From contig JAFUZP010000014.1 of assembly GCA_017476545.1 (NCBI GenBank), forward strand, positions 1 to 64,000: a DNA stretch of 64,000 nucleotides, read 5' to 3'. How positions within the stretch are numbered: position 1 is the first letter of the stretch; the number at the start of each line of letters is the position of its first letter. A program made the position numbers and the translations under genes. The DNA comes from Alloprevotella sp. Its GTDB lineage: Bacteria > Bacteroidota > Bacteroidia > Bacteroidales > Bacteroidaceae. Below are positions 46,081 through 54,730 of this stretch, piece by piece. Below the pieces are notes generated by a model that was not told where the DNA came from, made no database searches, and saw only the letters and a list, made by a program, of their open reading frames with translations.

Positions 46081-46088
46081 CAAAGATA
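46081..46088 (-). promoter_or_regulatory. -7 promoter element of the structured RNA
   Basis: TATCTTTG on the minus strand, exact consensus, 60 bp before the first closing stem. The -33 position is AT-rich without a clear TTTG. The transcript would start near 46074. Confidence 0.55.
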
Positions 46089-46168
46089 AAGATTTATTTG
46101 GAAAACACTTGGTGGCGGCAACTTTTTTAGGCGGGCGTTTGGAATGCGGCGGCTCGGCGGTATTCTCC

Positions 46169-46256
46169 CACCCCCAGGGTTGGTCGTCCGTAACCGTAGG
46201 GTTAGTTTGCCATAACCGTAGGGTCAGTTTACCGTAACCGTAGGGATAGGTTCATC
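46169..46256. repeat. 22-bp repeat array 5 (4 units)
   Basis: Units start at 46169 (degenerate), 46191, 46213 and 46235. The last three share TAACCGTAGGG. Spacers (GTTTGCCA, GTTTACCG) show the array is inverted relative to arrays 2, 3, 4 and 6. It lies between the structured RNA and the end of the nuclease operon. Confidence 0.9.
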
Positions 46257-46275
46257 CTCGGCGGCGTTCCGTTAT

Positions 46276-46310
46276 AAAAGAGGAGGGGGGAGCGTCTCCG
46301 CTCTCCCCTC
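46276..46310 (-). terminator. Terminator of the nuclease operon
   Basis: A 12-bp stem with one G/T position (46283-46294 with 46299-46310), loop TCTC, followed on the minus strand by CTTTTATAAC. It lies 28 bp after the stop of the last nuclease gene. Confidence 0.65.
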
Positions 46311-46338
46311 TTGTAAGCCTCTCCTGCCTGGGTTTTCC

Positions 46339-47868
46339 CTACAGCCCCCAGAGGCTGGGGGTATAGGAAGCCTCGACGGTACGCTCCGTATCGTCGGGCA
46401 GGTTGTGGAAGAAGTCCAGTCCTGTAACCTCCTCAAGCCGGTCGATGCTCATAGCGTGCCCGGCGAGGACGCTGGCGGGGGCCTGGTCGCTGTTCGTATA
46501 GCCGTACTCCTTGTGTTCCATGAGGAAGCCTACGGCGGAGTATGCGCCGTTCTTCACCCGGAGCAGGGCCATGAAATAGTACTTGGGTATGGCTACGCGC
46601 TTGCCGCTGCGGTTGATGGTGCCGAGACGCAGGTCGCTGGCCGTTGTCCCCCCCTTGACAACGTAGAGCGTGTCGGCGAAGGAGGCGTCGCGCCCCAGGT
46701 TCCGCACCTTGTTCTCCAGTGTGATCCAGTAGCCTTGGTTGAAGGAGGCAAGCTGGGGGGATATGTTTGTCATGTAGAACGTCTGGGCGTTGGCGGCGTC
46801 GCTATAGAGGCGGTCGGCCGATCCGCAGATGTGCCCGCGGTCGTAGCCGGAGCCGAAGGTGGAGGAGCCGATGCGGTAGGCGGCGGGCAGGTCGGGATCG
46901 TCGGTGAATGGCTCATCGCTGCGCGAGGTGTTGCGCTGGCGCGTGGTGGCGTCGAAGCGCAGGGCGACCCAGCGACTGTGGTATGCGGAGGGGTCGAACT
47001 CGAGACAGTAGTTCATGACGCTGTCACCGCCTTCCACCGTCCAATGGGAAATGAGCTGCGATGCATCCTTGAGGGCTGGCACTTCGAGCCGGCGTGGCAC
47101 GTAGGCCTTGCGCCCGAGGGCGGCGAGGGGGTCTTCGGCGGCGTTACCGGCCTGTGCGGAGAAGCTCCGGACCTCCCACGTACTGCTCGTCGTACCGCAG
47201 TTGTAACGGAAGGCGAAGCGTACGGTCTTGCCAAGGAAGGCCGAGGGAACCTGCACGTCGGCATCGTGGAAGGTGGTGTAGTTGCTGCTTTCCTCATGCT
47301 TCTGCGTGAGGACCGTCCAACCCTGTGCGGCGTTGTCCGCACTGAAGTCTTCGGCGTTGATGATGAGGAGCTGCTGGTTGGCATCGCCCCGGTTGTAGCG
47401 CAGGAGGTAGTTGTAGAGAAGGTGTACGGCCTTGCCCGGGAGTTTTATCGCGGGGCTGACGAGGTAATAAGTGCCGGCCACGGTGGTTCTGGAGGAAGCG
47501 TTGTAGCCGGATGCGTAGGCGGTCTGGTAATCCGTCTTCCAGCCGCCGCTTCCACTCGTGGTGTAGTTGGTCCATCCGGCAAGGCTGGTGGCGAAACTGG
47601 CACTGTAGGGCAAGTCGCTCTCGTCGGCGAGGTCGATAACGGTAAGGCTGTCCACGTTGTCCGCGCGGTAAACGACGGTGCGCCGGCTGTGTAGCCAGAT
47701 GTTCAAATTAAGCACGCCGCCTTCTCTCGAAGTGGTGATACTGTCAATCTTGGCGGTCTGAAACTGATCGACCCGGTCGTCAGGCATGTGGATGCGCAGC
47801 ACCTGCTGGGCGCGCACGGCTGATGCGGCAGCACAAAGCAGGAGGGTAAGTATGAGTATCCGTTTCAT
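46339..47868 (-). CDS. Exported DNA/RNA non-specific endonuclease with N-terminal choice-of-anchor J domain
   Basis: A 509-residue exported protein. Signal peptide (MKRILILTLLLCAAASAVRA), a beta linker, a choice-of-anchor J-type domain (about residues 85-245; SASFATSLAGWTNYTTSGSG) and a C-terminal NUC1-type nuclease. The nuclease has the ββα-metal motif GYDRGHICGSADR near residue 345 and the metal-coordinating Asn in FYMTNISPQ near 375, as in Serratia nuclease. It should cut DNA and RNA outside the cell or in the periplasm, with Mg2+. The J domain is close to those of the neighbouring 732-residue lipoprotein, and the nuclease half is paralogous to the 302-residue neighbour, so it looks like a fusion of the two. 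Last gene of the operon. Confidence 0.88.
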   Translation of the reverse strand: MKRILILTLLLCAAASAVRAQQVLRIHMPDDRVDQFQTAKIDSITTSREGGVLNLNIWLHSRRTVVYRADNVDSLTVIDLADESDLPYSASFATSLAGWTNYTTSGSGGWKTDYQTAYASGYNASSRTTVAGTYYLVSPAIKLPGKAVHLLYNYLLRYNRGDANQQLLIINAEDFSADNAAQGWTVLTQKHEESSNYTTFHDADVQVPSAFLGKTVRFAFRYNCGTTSSTWEVRSFSAQAGNAAEDPLAALGRKAYVPRRLEVPALKDASQLISHWTVEGGDSVMNYCLEFDPSAYHSRWVALRFDATTRQRNTSRSDEPFTDDPDLPAAYRIGSSTFGSGYDRGHICGSADRLYSDAANAQTFYMTNISPQLASFNQGYWITLENKVRNLGRDASFADTLYVVKGGTTASDLRLGTINRSGKRVAIPKYYFMALLRVKNGAYSAVGFLMEHKEYGYTNSDQAPASVLAGHAMSIDRLEEVTGLDFFHNLPDDTERTVEASYTPSLWGL

Positions 47869-47888
47869 AGGGTAAAGTGATTTTGTCG

Positions 47889-48797
47889 TCAGTTAAGCTG
47901 CCAGGCCGAGGGCGTGAAGGTGGCTTCCACCACTTCCTCCACCTGGTCGGGCAGGTTGGGGAAGAAGTTGATGCCGGTGAAGTTCTCCAGCTCGTCTATG
48001 GTCAGCGCGTAGGGAATGTAGGCCCGCTCGGTGACGGAGCCGTAGTTGCGGTGTTCCATCAGGAAGGCCACGCCGCTGTAGGTATTGTTCTTCACTTTCA
48101 GTAGTGCCATGAAATAGTGCTGCGGGACGGCGATGCTCTGCAGCCCGCCGTTGCGTACGAGGGGGGCACCCTTGAGCTGCCCGTCCGCGATGGTGCCGCC
48201 CTTGACAACGTAGAGGGTGTCGGCGAAGGCTGCGTCGCGCCCGATGCCTTGTACGTAGGCCTCAAGTTTCTGCCATAGCCCGGCGTTGAAGTCGGAAAGC
48301 TGCGGGGACATATTGCTCATGTAGAAGGTCTGGGCGTTGGCCTCGGCGGAGTAGAGGCGGTCGGCGCTGGCACAGAGATGCCCGCGCGAGTATCCGCTGC
48401 CGAAGTAGGCTGTCCCGATGCGCAGGCCTTGCGGCAGTTCGGGGTCGTCGGCCCAGGCCTCGGTACGTCCGATTCCCTTGGCGCGCGTCTTGTTGTCAAA
48501 GCGGAAGGCGACCCAACGGGAGTGGTACTTCTGCGGGTCGAACTCCAAGCAGTAGGTCATTACGCTGTCGCGCCCCTGCAACGTCCAGTGGCTGACGAAT
48601 ACGTTACCGGACTTCAGCTCCGGCACTTCCATCCGCGACAGTACGGCGGGACGTGCGTCGGACTGGCCCGTGCCGGACGGTGTGTCGCCGGAACTTCCGC
48701 CGTAGCGGATGCCGTCATCGTCGTCACCGCAAGCAGCGGCGGTGAGGAGTACCGCCGCTGCCGCGATTAACGGATATAGCTTGTTGATAAAACTCAT
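47889..48797 (-). CDS. Surface lipoprotein DNA/RNA non-specific endonuclease
   Basis: A 302-residue nuclease lipoprotein. The signal ends LTAAAC with the lipidated Cys near residue 23, followed at once by GDDDDG, an Asp-rich stretch that resembles the Bacteroidota lipoprotein export signal for surface display. The NUC1 domain covers most of the rest: GYSRGHLCASADR near residue 140 (Ser replaces the first Asp of DRGH; the catalytic His stays), FYMSNMSPQ near 170 and HYFMALLKVKN near 235. It probably degrades extracellular nucleic acid at the cell surface. It is separated by 20 nt from the fused paralog and by 6 nt from the repeat lipoprotein. Confidence 0.9.
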   Translation of the reverse strand: MSFINKLYPLIAAAAVLLTAAACGDDDDGIRYGGSSGDTPSGTGQSDARPAVLSRMEVPELKSGNVFVSHWTLQGRDSVMTYCLEFDPQKYHSRWVAFRFDNKTRAKGIGRTEAWADDPELPQGLRIGTAYFGSGYSRGHLCASADRLYSAEANAQTFYMSNMSPQLSDFNAGLWQKLEAYVQGIGRDAAFADTLYVVKGGTIADGQLKGAPLVRNGGLQSIAVPQHYFMALLKVKNNTYSGVAFLMEHRNYGSVTERAYIPYALTIDELENFTGINFFPNLPDQVEEVVEATFTPSAWQLN

Positions 48798-48803
48798 GCA
48801 GGC

Positions 48804-51002
48804 TTAGTAAATCAGTTCGGCTCCGTTGGCGTTCATCAGCTTGAAGTCATCAACGAGTACGCTCAGGCCTGGTGTCTTCGATACCATGAGCAAAGGGCAA
48901 AGGGTCGTTGTGGCGTTCAGCGAGAACTCCATGGTTATTTGCGTCCAATCCGTGTTGGTAAGGTCGTTTATATACAGGTTTTTGCCGCTCGCGTCCTTGA
49001 GGTAGAAGTACGTGGGGTTCTTTCCCTCAACGACAGTGGCATAGCCAGGGATGACGGACGCCCCGGATGCCGACTCGGCCTTCACCCAGAAAGAGATGGT
49101 ATATCTGTCGGGAGCAAGTTCCAGCTCCTTGTAGGCGAGACGCTGGTTACCGGCCGTGCTTCCCTTTACGAGGACGGAATAGCTGCCCGTGCGTGCATCG
49201 GTGCTCATGGAAAGGGTGGCGTTGCTGGCTGTGGAGGCGGATTTCCAGTTGTTGGGCAGGCCGTTGGTCCAGTTCTCGAAGTCGCCGTTGGGCGCATCGG
49301 GCGTTCCGATGGTCTCATCAGTCTGTGTGCCGCCGCTACCGCTGCCATCATCGGTGCTCTGTCCGGCCACACCTTCCTGTACGGTGAAGTTTTTCACTTC
49401 CCACGTAGCACTCTCGGTGCTGGTGCAGTTGAAGCGGAGGGCGAAACGCACGGTCTTGCCGAGGAAAGCCTGCGGTATTTGCACATCGACTTTGGCGAAG
49501 TCCGTATAGTTCACACCTTCGGTGTGTCTGGCCGGCAGGGGTGTCCAGCCTTCGGCAGGCTTGGAGGCGTCAAAAGCGTCGGTAATGAGGAACTGCTGGT
49601 TGTCATCGCCGCGCAGGAAGCGCAGGATGTATTCGTAGGACGCATGGATTACTTCGTACGTGAGCTGCACTTCGGGACTCACAAGGTAGTAAGTACCGGC
49701 CACGTTCACCTTGTTATTGTAGCCTGTAGCGGTGGCGCAGTTGTAGGAGTTCACCCATGAGCCGCCGCCGGAGGTTGTGTAGTTCGTCCATCCCTCTAGG
49801 CTGGTGGTGAAGGTAGCCGTGTAGGGGAGCGTCTTGAGGCCGCCGTCGTCAGTCGTCCCGCCTCCGCTGGCGGTTTCCGCATCCTGCGCGCCTTGGCCGT
49901 TCTGCACGGTGAAGTTCTTCACTTCCCACGTGCCGCTGTTGCTGTTGGTGCAGTTAAAGCGCATCGCAAAGCGGACCTTCTTGCCGGCAAATGCCTGCGG
50001 GATGGTGATATCGGCAGTGCTGAATGTTGTGTAGTCTGTACCCTCCGTGTGTTTCTGCTTGAGGAGTGTCCACCCGGCCGTGGGGTTGGCGGAATCGTAA
50101 GCGTCGGAGATGAGCACCTGCTGGTTCTCATCGCCACGGTTGAAGCGCAGGATATATTGGTACGTCACATGGGCCGTTTCCGTACCGAGCTGCACTTCGG
50201 GGCTGACGAGGTAGTAGGTGCCGGCCACGTTCACTTGGTTGTTGTAGCCTGTGGCGGTAGCGCAGCTGTAGGCATTACGCCATGCGCCGGCACCGCTCGT
50301 TGTCACATTTGTCCATCCCTCAAGACTTGAGGTGAACGCTGCGGTGTAGGGGAGCTGGTGGACAGTACCGTCGTCCGTGCTTCCGCCACCGCTTCCGCCC
50401 TTGCCGAGCTGCACGCGGAAGTTCTTAACCTCCCAGGTAGAGCCGCTTTGAGCGTTGGTGTTGTAACGGAGCGCCACGCGGATGGTCTTGCCCTGATAGC
50501 GTTCAGGTATTTGTACATCGGCAGTAGAGAAGGTGCTCCAGTCGCTCCCTTCCACCCAGGTCTGGCTGAGTACGTTCCAACCCCGCGTTACGTTGTCCGC
50601 ATTGAAGTCTTCTGCGTTGATGATGAGGAGTTGCTGGTTCTCATCGCCCTTGTTGTAACGCAGGATGTAGTCGAACGTGACGTGCGCATCCTGCCCTTCG
50701 GGAATTGTGAGCTCGGGGCTGACGAGGTAGTACGTACCCGCCGTTGTTTGCTTACTGGAGTTGTCGTAGCCGGAAGCCTTCGCGGTACTGTAGTCTATCA
50801 CCCAGGCACCTGCGCCGGAGGTCGTGTAATTCGTGAAGGGGTTGAGCGTGGAGGAGAAGTCCGCCCGCAGGAGGACGGTCGTTTCGCCGCCGTCGCTGCC
50901 GCCATGCTGGCTGTTAATACTGTAAGGCGCGGGGACATCCTCGCAGGATGCCAGTCCGAGGGCGAGGGATGCCGCTGCCAATATGAAAAGATGCTTCTTC
51001 AT
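48804..51002 (-). CDS. Lipoprotein with three choice-of-anchor J repeats
   Basis: A 732-residue lipoprotein (signal ends LGLASC, Cys near residue 20). Three near-identical domains follow at about residues 44-205, 222-375 and 395-550. Each has a [NS]YTTSG[AG]G[AS]W block, AGTYYLVSPE and, at the end, WEVKNF. Linkers rich in Gly, Ser and Asp separate them. A fourth, different jelly-roll-like domain (about 590-732; GDFENWTNGLPNNW, AYKELELAPDRYTISFWVKA) resembles carbohydrate-binding modules. There is no catalytic motif. It probably binds ligand at the surface for the receptor and nucleases of the operon. High repeat identity suggests recent duplication or gene conversion. Confidence 0.8.
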   Translation of the reverse strand: MKKHLFILAAASLALGLASCEDVPAPYSINSQHGGSDGGETTVLLRADFSSTLNPFTNYTTSGAGAWVIDYSTAKASGYDNSSKQTTAGTYYLVSPELTIPEGQDAHVTFDYILRYNKGDENQQLLIINAEDFNADNVTRGWNVLSQTWVEGSDWSTFSTADVQIPERYQGKTIRVALRYNTNAQSGSTWEVKNFRVQLGKGGSGGGSTDDGTVHQLPYTAAFTSSLEGWTNVTTSGAGAWRNAYSCATATGYNNQVNVAGTYYLVSPEVQLGTETAHVTYQYILRFNRGDENQQVLISDAYDSANPTAGWTLLKQKHTEGTDYTTFSTADITIPQAFAGKKVRFAMRFNCTNSNSGTWEVKNFTVQNGQGAQDAETASGGGTTDDGGLKTLPYTATFTTSLEGWTNYTTSGGGSWVNSYNCATATGYNNKVNVAGTYYLVSPEVQLTYEVIHASYEYILRFLRGDDNQQFLITDAFDASKPAEGWTPLPARHTEGVNYTDFAKVDVQIPQAFLGKTVRFALRFNCTSTESATWEVKNFTVQEGVAGQSTDDGSGSGGTQTDETIGTPDAPNGDFENWTNGLPNNWKSASTASNATLSMSTDARTGSYSVLVKGSTAGNQRLAYKELELAPDRYTISFWVKAESASGASVIPGYATVVEGKNPTYFYLKDASGKNLYINDLTNTDWTQITMEFSLNATTTLCPLLMVSKTPGLSVLVDDFKLMNANGAELIY

Positions 51003-51047
51003 GATGTTTTATGGTTTGTTCTTTTATTTTTTGTGCATGCAGTATGG

Positions 51048-52004
51048 TTACTTGACGGAGGGGTAGATGTCGTCCAACGAGCGGAGTGTCATCTGCCACT
51101 CGCTACCGTAGTAGGATAGCATCCCGGTGTAGGAGCGGGAATCGCTTGGGATAGCGGTGAACGAGATGGCGTTGTCCGTGCTTGTGCGTAGCGTCACTTG
51201 GTAGTTATTGCCGAGGACGATGTGGCGGTTCACGGCATATCCGTCGTCGTAGAGTGCTTCCGGGCCGTAAATCTTCGGCAGTGGCTCCGCCTCACCGCTG
51301 TTGGCGCCGATTTCCGCCGTAGCGGCGGCCGCGCCTTGCACTTCCGCTATTACGCCTTTGACGGTGGCCAGGATGGGCGTGTTGTTGTAGTTCCGGTTGG
51401 CGGAAGCCTGCAACCAGGCGTCCTCAAGCACGATGGGGATGAGTTCCGGCGCGCCCCGGTTCGGCTTCCCTATCAGCTCAATGTTCTTCCGGCACAATTC
51501 TAGCAGCATGGCACCGAGCCTCTTGTTGCCCATTGACGTGATGTAAGGCTGTCCGATGACGGGCATAGCGCTATAAACACCCACGTAAAGTCCTTTCAGG
51601 TTTACCTTCACGCGCTGTCCGAGCGGGAAATAGGGCGACAGGAAGGTGTTCCGTATCTTCAGACCGATGCACTGGTCGCTGCCAGCCGCCGCATTGATGT
51701 CGCGCAACAGGAGGGTCTGATACATATTCTCCCCTTCATCGTTGCCTACTACGACGCCTTCGAGCACCAGGTTCTCGGTTACTTTGCTCCAATAGTTGTT
51801 CGAGTTGATTGTTGTCTCGGCTACGCTGCTCCCGGAGCAGAAGCGGGCCTTCACCGCAGCGATAGTCGTGTTCGTCTCACCGACGGATGTGGTGCTCGTT
51901 ACGAGCAGTTCGCCGGCGGCAGGCTCGTCGTGCTGGTCCACGCAGGCGGCGAGTCCGACGGCGAGCAGCGCATATATATATAAATAAATGTGTCTTGCTT
52001 TCAT
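51048..52004 (-). CDS. DUF5689 lipoprotein
   Basis: A 318-residue lipoprotein (signal ends VGLAAC, Cys near residue 21). The body matches the DUF5689 pattern: AAVKARFCSG, then ENLVLEGVVVGNDEGENMYQ, QCIGLKIRNTF, FPLGQRVKVNLKGL and PYITSMG. This is an OB-fold-like domain that I recall being often linked to secreted nucleases in Bacteroidota. It occupies the SusD position after a TonB-dependent receptor, so it may be the ligand-capturing partner, perhaps of nucleic acid. The signal peptide contains an alternating AT tract (51972-51980). It lies 20 nt after the receptor stop and 45 nt before the repeat lipoprotein. Confidence 0.82.
   Translation of the reverse strand: MKARHIYLYIYALLAVGLAACVDQHDEPAAGELLVTSTTSVGETNTTIAAVKARFCSGSSVAETTINSNNYWSKVTENLVLEGVVVGNDEGENMYQTLLLRDINAAAGSDQCIGLKIRNTFLSPYFPLGQRVKVNLKGLYVGVYSAMPVIGQPYITSMGNKRLGAMLLELCRKNIELIGKPNRGAPELIPIVLEDAWLQASANRNYNNTPILATVKGVIAEVQGAAAATAEIGANSGEAEPLPKIYGPEALYDDGYAVNRHIVLGNNYQVTLRTSTDNAISFTAIPSDSRSYTGMLSYYGSEWQMTLRSLDDIYPSVK
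51972..51980 (-). repeat. AT tract in the signal peptide of the DUF5689 lipoprotein
   Basis: ATATATATA lies inside the first dozen codons and encodes part of Tyr-Leu-Tyr-Ile-Tyr. It is short, so slippage is less likely than at 31478. Confidence 0.5.
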
Positions 52005-52024
52005 TGCTGTCTATGAGTATTTCG

Positions 52025-54730
52025 TTAGAACTTGAAGCCAATGTTAAGGAAGGCGTTAATAGCGTTTGCATAATAGTAGCGGGCGTTCTTCGAGAACTGG
52101 TACGCTTTCGCTTCTCCCTTGCTGTATACGCCTCCGCGCTCGTTGTAGTAGTTGTCCGCACGCTGCCACTCCATGCCGCCCGTCCGCATGTTACGGTTGT
52201 TCGTCACGTTGTTCACGGAGAGGTTAATGCTCAGGCTCTTTCCCTTCTTCAGGCGGAGATAGCGGCCTATGGACAGGTCTAGCATGAAGCCGCCGTCGAA
52301 CTTTTCCTGCTTGATGGCATATGTCTTGAGGACGTTCCCTGCGTTATCGAAGAGTATGCCGCCGTTGGTTTCCAGTTCCGCCTTAGTCGGCTCAAACACC
52401 ATCTGCCCGTTAGCGTCCACACTGCTGGGTGTGTAGAAACGGCCGTCCGTGCGGTAAGTCGCGTTGAGGCGGCGGTACTGCGACCAGCCTACATACACGC
52501 GGTCATAATAGTTCAGGTTAGCCTCAAAGAACCAGCCGTTAATGTTGTAGTTCGCTCCGAGACTTACTGCTGTCAGGGGCGTTCCGCTGACGCGCATCCC
52601 GTCCGCTACGACGCGGAGCGGAGTCTCTTTCCCGTTCGGGTCGGTGCACTGGTTCAGACGCTCAAGTTCCGAAGCGTTCATACCTTGGTAGCTGATTTGC
52701 GCGTAAGGGTTGTTCACGTATTTCGCATCGCTAATCGTTCCGATGAGGTTGAAGGAGAGGTGCGAATCCACCTGATAGACGAAAGCGGCTTCCAGTCCGT
52801 AGTGCGCCTTGCTCACGTTACTCATCGTCAGGTAGGTGAAAGTGCTTTGTTGGTCATTGTAATACCAGGACTGCTCTACGCCCTTGCTGAAATGGGCATA
52901 GTATCCGCTCAGCTTACCCGTAAGTTCACCGAAGCGGAAGTTGTAGGCCAGCTCCGTACCGAACACACGCTCAAGGTGAAGGTTGTCCACGAAATTGTTC
53001 TGCATCTCGGGGGCTACGAAGCTGTTGCGGGCGAGGGGAGCCTGCGCATCATAGCTTCCGGAGAACGTGATGCGGTTGTTCGCCGCCGGGCGCCATGCCA
53101 GGGAGAATTTTCCGCCACCGCCGAGGAAGCGGGCGTGCCCGCTCTTTCCGTAGGAGTTCTTCGGTGCGCGTCCGTTCTGCATGAGTCCTTCGCGCTCAAT
53201 GCTGGTTCCCTCGATATCACCGCCGACAGCCGCGCTTATGTTGCCCCGGTTGTATTGGTATTGCGCCCAGAAATTCGCTTTGTTCACGAAGATATTGTAA
53301 TTATTGCCGAACTTATCGCCCTCTTTCACCTGCCTATTCCAGTAGCGCAGGTCGTTCTGTGCCTCTTCGCTGCCGAGTCCGTAGTCGCTGACGGCGAACT
53401 TGTCGATGTCAGTGTAGCGTGTGCCGCCGAGCAAGTCCTCCATCTGGTTGTAGTGCATCGTCTTCGTGTGGCTCATTTGCAGGCCTGCCGAAGCCTTACT
53501 GTAGCGGTCAATGGTGTGGTTGTAGGTACTGCTGAGGCTATAGACAAGCTGGTCGCTGTGGCGGCTGTAGAGGTAGTAGAGCGCTTCGCCGCCTGCCTTC
53601 TCGTTTTCGCGGTTCACGTAGTAGAGCCTGTCCCAGTTGATCTGCCGGTTCGCCTTGCTGCTTGTCCAGTAGTCCACGAGTGTTTCGTACTGCTCGAGGA
53701 AGTAGGGATTCTCGGCCAAATAGTCAGGGTTGTTCCGTTCGGGGTCATAAACGTTGAAGACGGAGCTTGGCAGGTTTTTGTAGTACGTCGGTCTCGGGTC
53801 ATAGGCGTCCCCCGCCCATCCGAGGCTAGACTTGCCATAGCTGTTGTACGTGAAGCCGGCGGAAGTAGTGAGCTTCTGCAACTCGTTGATGCGCCAGTCC
53901 CACGTCAGTATGGTCGTGGGCTCGAAACTTTTCACGACGGCAGCGTTCCGTTTCTTCCCGTTCTGGTATCCCCAGTTGGGGTTGTAGTAGTGCGAGTTGG
54001 CGAGCCAGTAAGCCTCTTCGGTCGCGAACGTCTGCGTACCGCGCTTGGTAGGCGCGCCGAAGGTGACGAGGCTCACGCTGTGCTCCCCGTCGCGCAGCCG
54101 TTTCTCAGCGGCGAGGAAATAGTTGAAGGCACTGTAGAAAGTTCCTTCTATAACCCCCTCCTTAGCCCAGCGGTAGCCTACGTTGGCGGCAAACGCCCAT
54201 CCGCTGGGCAGCACGCCCGTTGCGTGGGTGAAGGCGCCGCGCAGGATGTAGTTACGGTTCGTGGCCGAAAGTGTCAGCTTAGACCCTTCGGCGAACTGGC
54301 TGGCGCGCGAGTTGATGTTAGTCCCGCCTCCGATGTCCTGGAGGCCGAAGTTGTTGAATTCGTAGCCGCCCACGTTCTCGCGGTTGCGTGTGGCATCGTT
54401 CATACCGCCTATCTGGCTGTAGTTGAACGTGCCGCGCTCTTGGTCGTTCAGCAGCAGTCCGTTCATATAGTACTGGCTGTAGCGGTTATCAAGCGCACGC
54501 ACGCGGAAGCGCATGGAGCTCCATCGGTAGCCCACTTTGGAGAGGTAGGTGTCGCTCTGCGAGCCGATAACGGACGATACCGTCTGGCTCACGTCGCTCT
54601 CCTCGTCCAGCTGCGTCTCTGTGAACGTGAAGTCCGCATTTTCTTCCTGCACGTAGAGTGAGTCGGCCACCTGGGCCGCCGCGCCGAGTGCGGAGCAGAA
54701 TGCGGCAGTGAGTAATACTGCTTTCTTCAT
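52025..54730 (-). CDS. TonB-dependent outer-membrane receptor
   Basis: A 901-residue outer-membrane protein. Signal peptide (ends GAAAQ), a short N-terminal acidic segment (VQEENADFTFTETQLDEE) that may include the TonB box, a plug-like domain (VSQTVSSVIGSQSDTYLSK, RFRVRALDNRYSQYYMNGLL) and a long beta-barrel of aromatic-rich strands ending FLNIGFKF. The carboxypeptidase-like N-terminal domain of SusC-type receptors is missing, so it is not a typical polysaccharide SusC. It is the first gene of a five-gene minus-strand operon with two nucleases, suggesting import of nucleic-acid breakdown products or a bound metal. Leader about 120 nt. Confidence 0.85.
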   Translation of the reverse strand: MKKAVLLTAAFCSALGAAAQVADSLYVQEENADFTFTETQLDEESDVSQTVSSVIGSQSDTYLSKVGYRWSSMRFRVRALDNRYSQYYMNGLLLNDQERGTFNYSQIGGMNDATRNRENVGGYEFNNFGLQDIGGGTNINSRASQFAEGSKLTLSATNRNYILRGAFTHATGVLPSGWAFAANVGYRWAKEGVIEGTFYSAFNYFLAAEKRLRDGEHSVSLVTFGAPTKRGTQTFATEEAYWLANSHYYNPNWGYQNGKKRNAAVVKSFEPTTILTWDWRINELQKLTTSAGFTYNSYGKSSLGWAGDAYDPRPTYYKNLPSSVFNVYDPERNNPDYLAENPYFLEQYETLVDYWTSSKANRQINWDRLYYVNRENEKAGGEALYYLYSRHSDQLVYSLSSTYNHTIDRYSKASAGLQMSHTKTMHYNQMEDLLGGTRYTDIDKFAVSDYGLGSEEAQNDLRYWNRQVKEGDKFGNNYNIFVNKANFWAQYQYNRGNISAAVGGDIEGTSIEREGLMQNGRAPKNSYGKSGHARFLGGGGKFSLAWRPAANNRITFSGSYDAQAPLARNSFVAPEMQNNFVDNLHLERVFGTELAYNFRFGELTGKLSGYYAHFSKGVEQSWYYNDQQSTFTYLTMSNVSKAHYGLEAAFVYQVDSHLSFNLIGTISDAKYVNNPYAQISYQGMNASELERLNQCTDPNGKETPLRVVADGMRVSGTPLTAVSLGANYNINGWFFEANLNYYDRVYVGWSQYRRLNATYRTDGRFYTPSSVDANGQMVFEPTKAELETNGGILFDNAGNVLKTYAIKQEKFDGGFMLDLSIGRYLRLKKGKSLSINLSVNNVTNNRNMRTGGMEWQRADNYYNERGGVYSKGEAKAYQFSKNARYYYANAINAFLNIGFKF

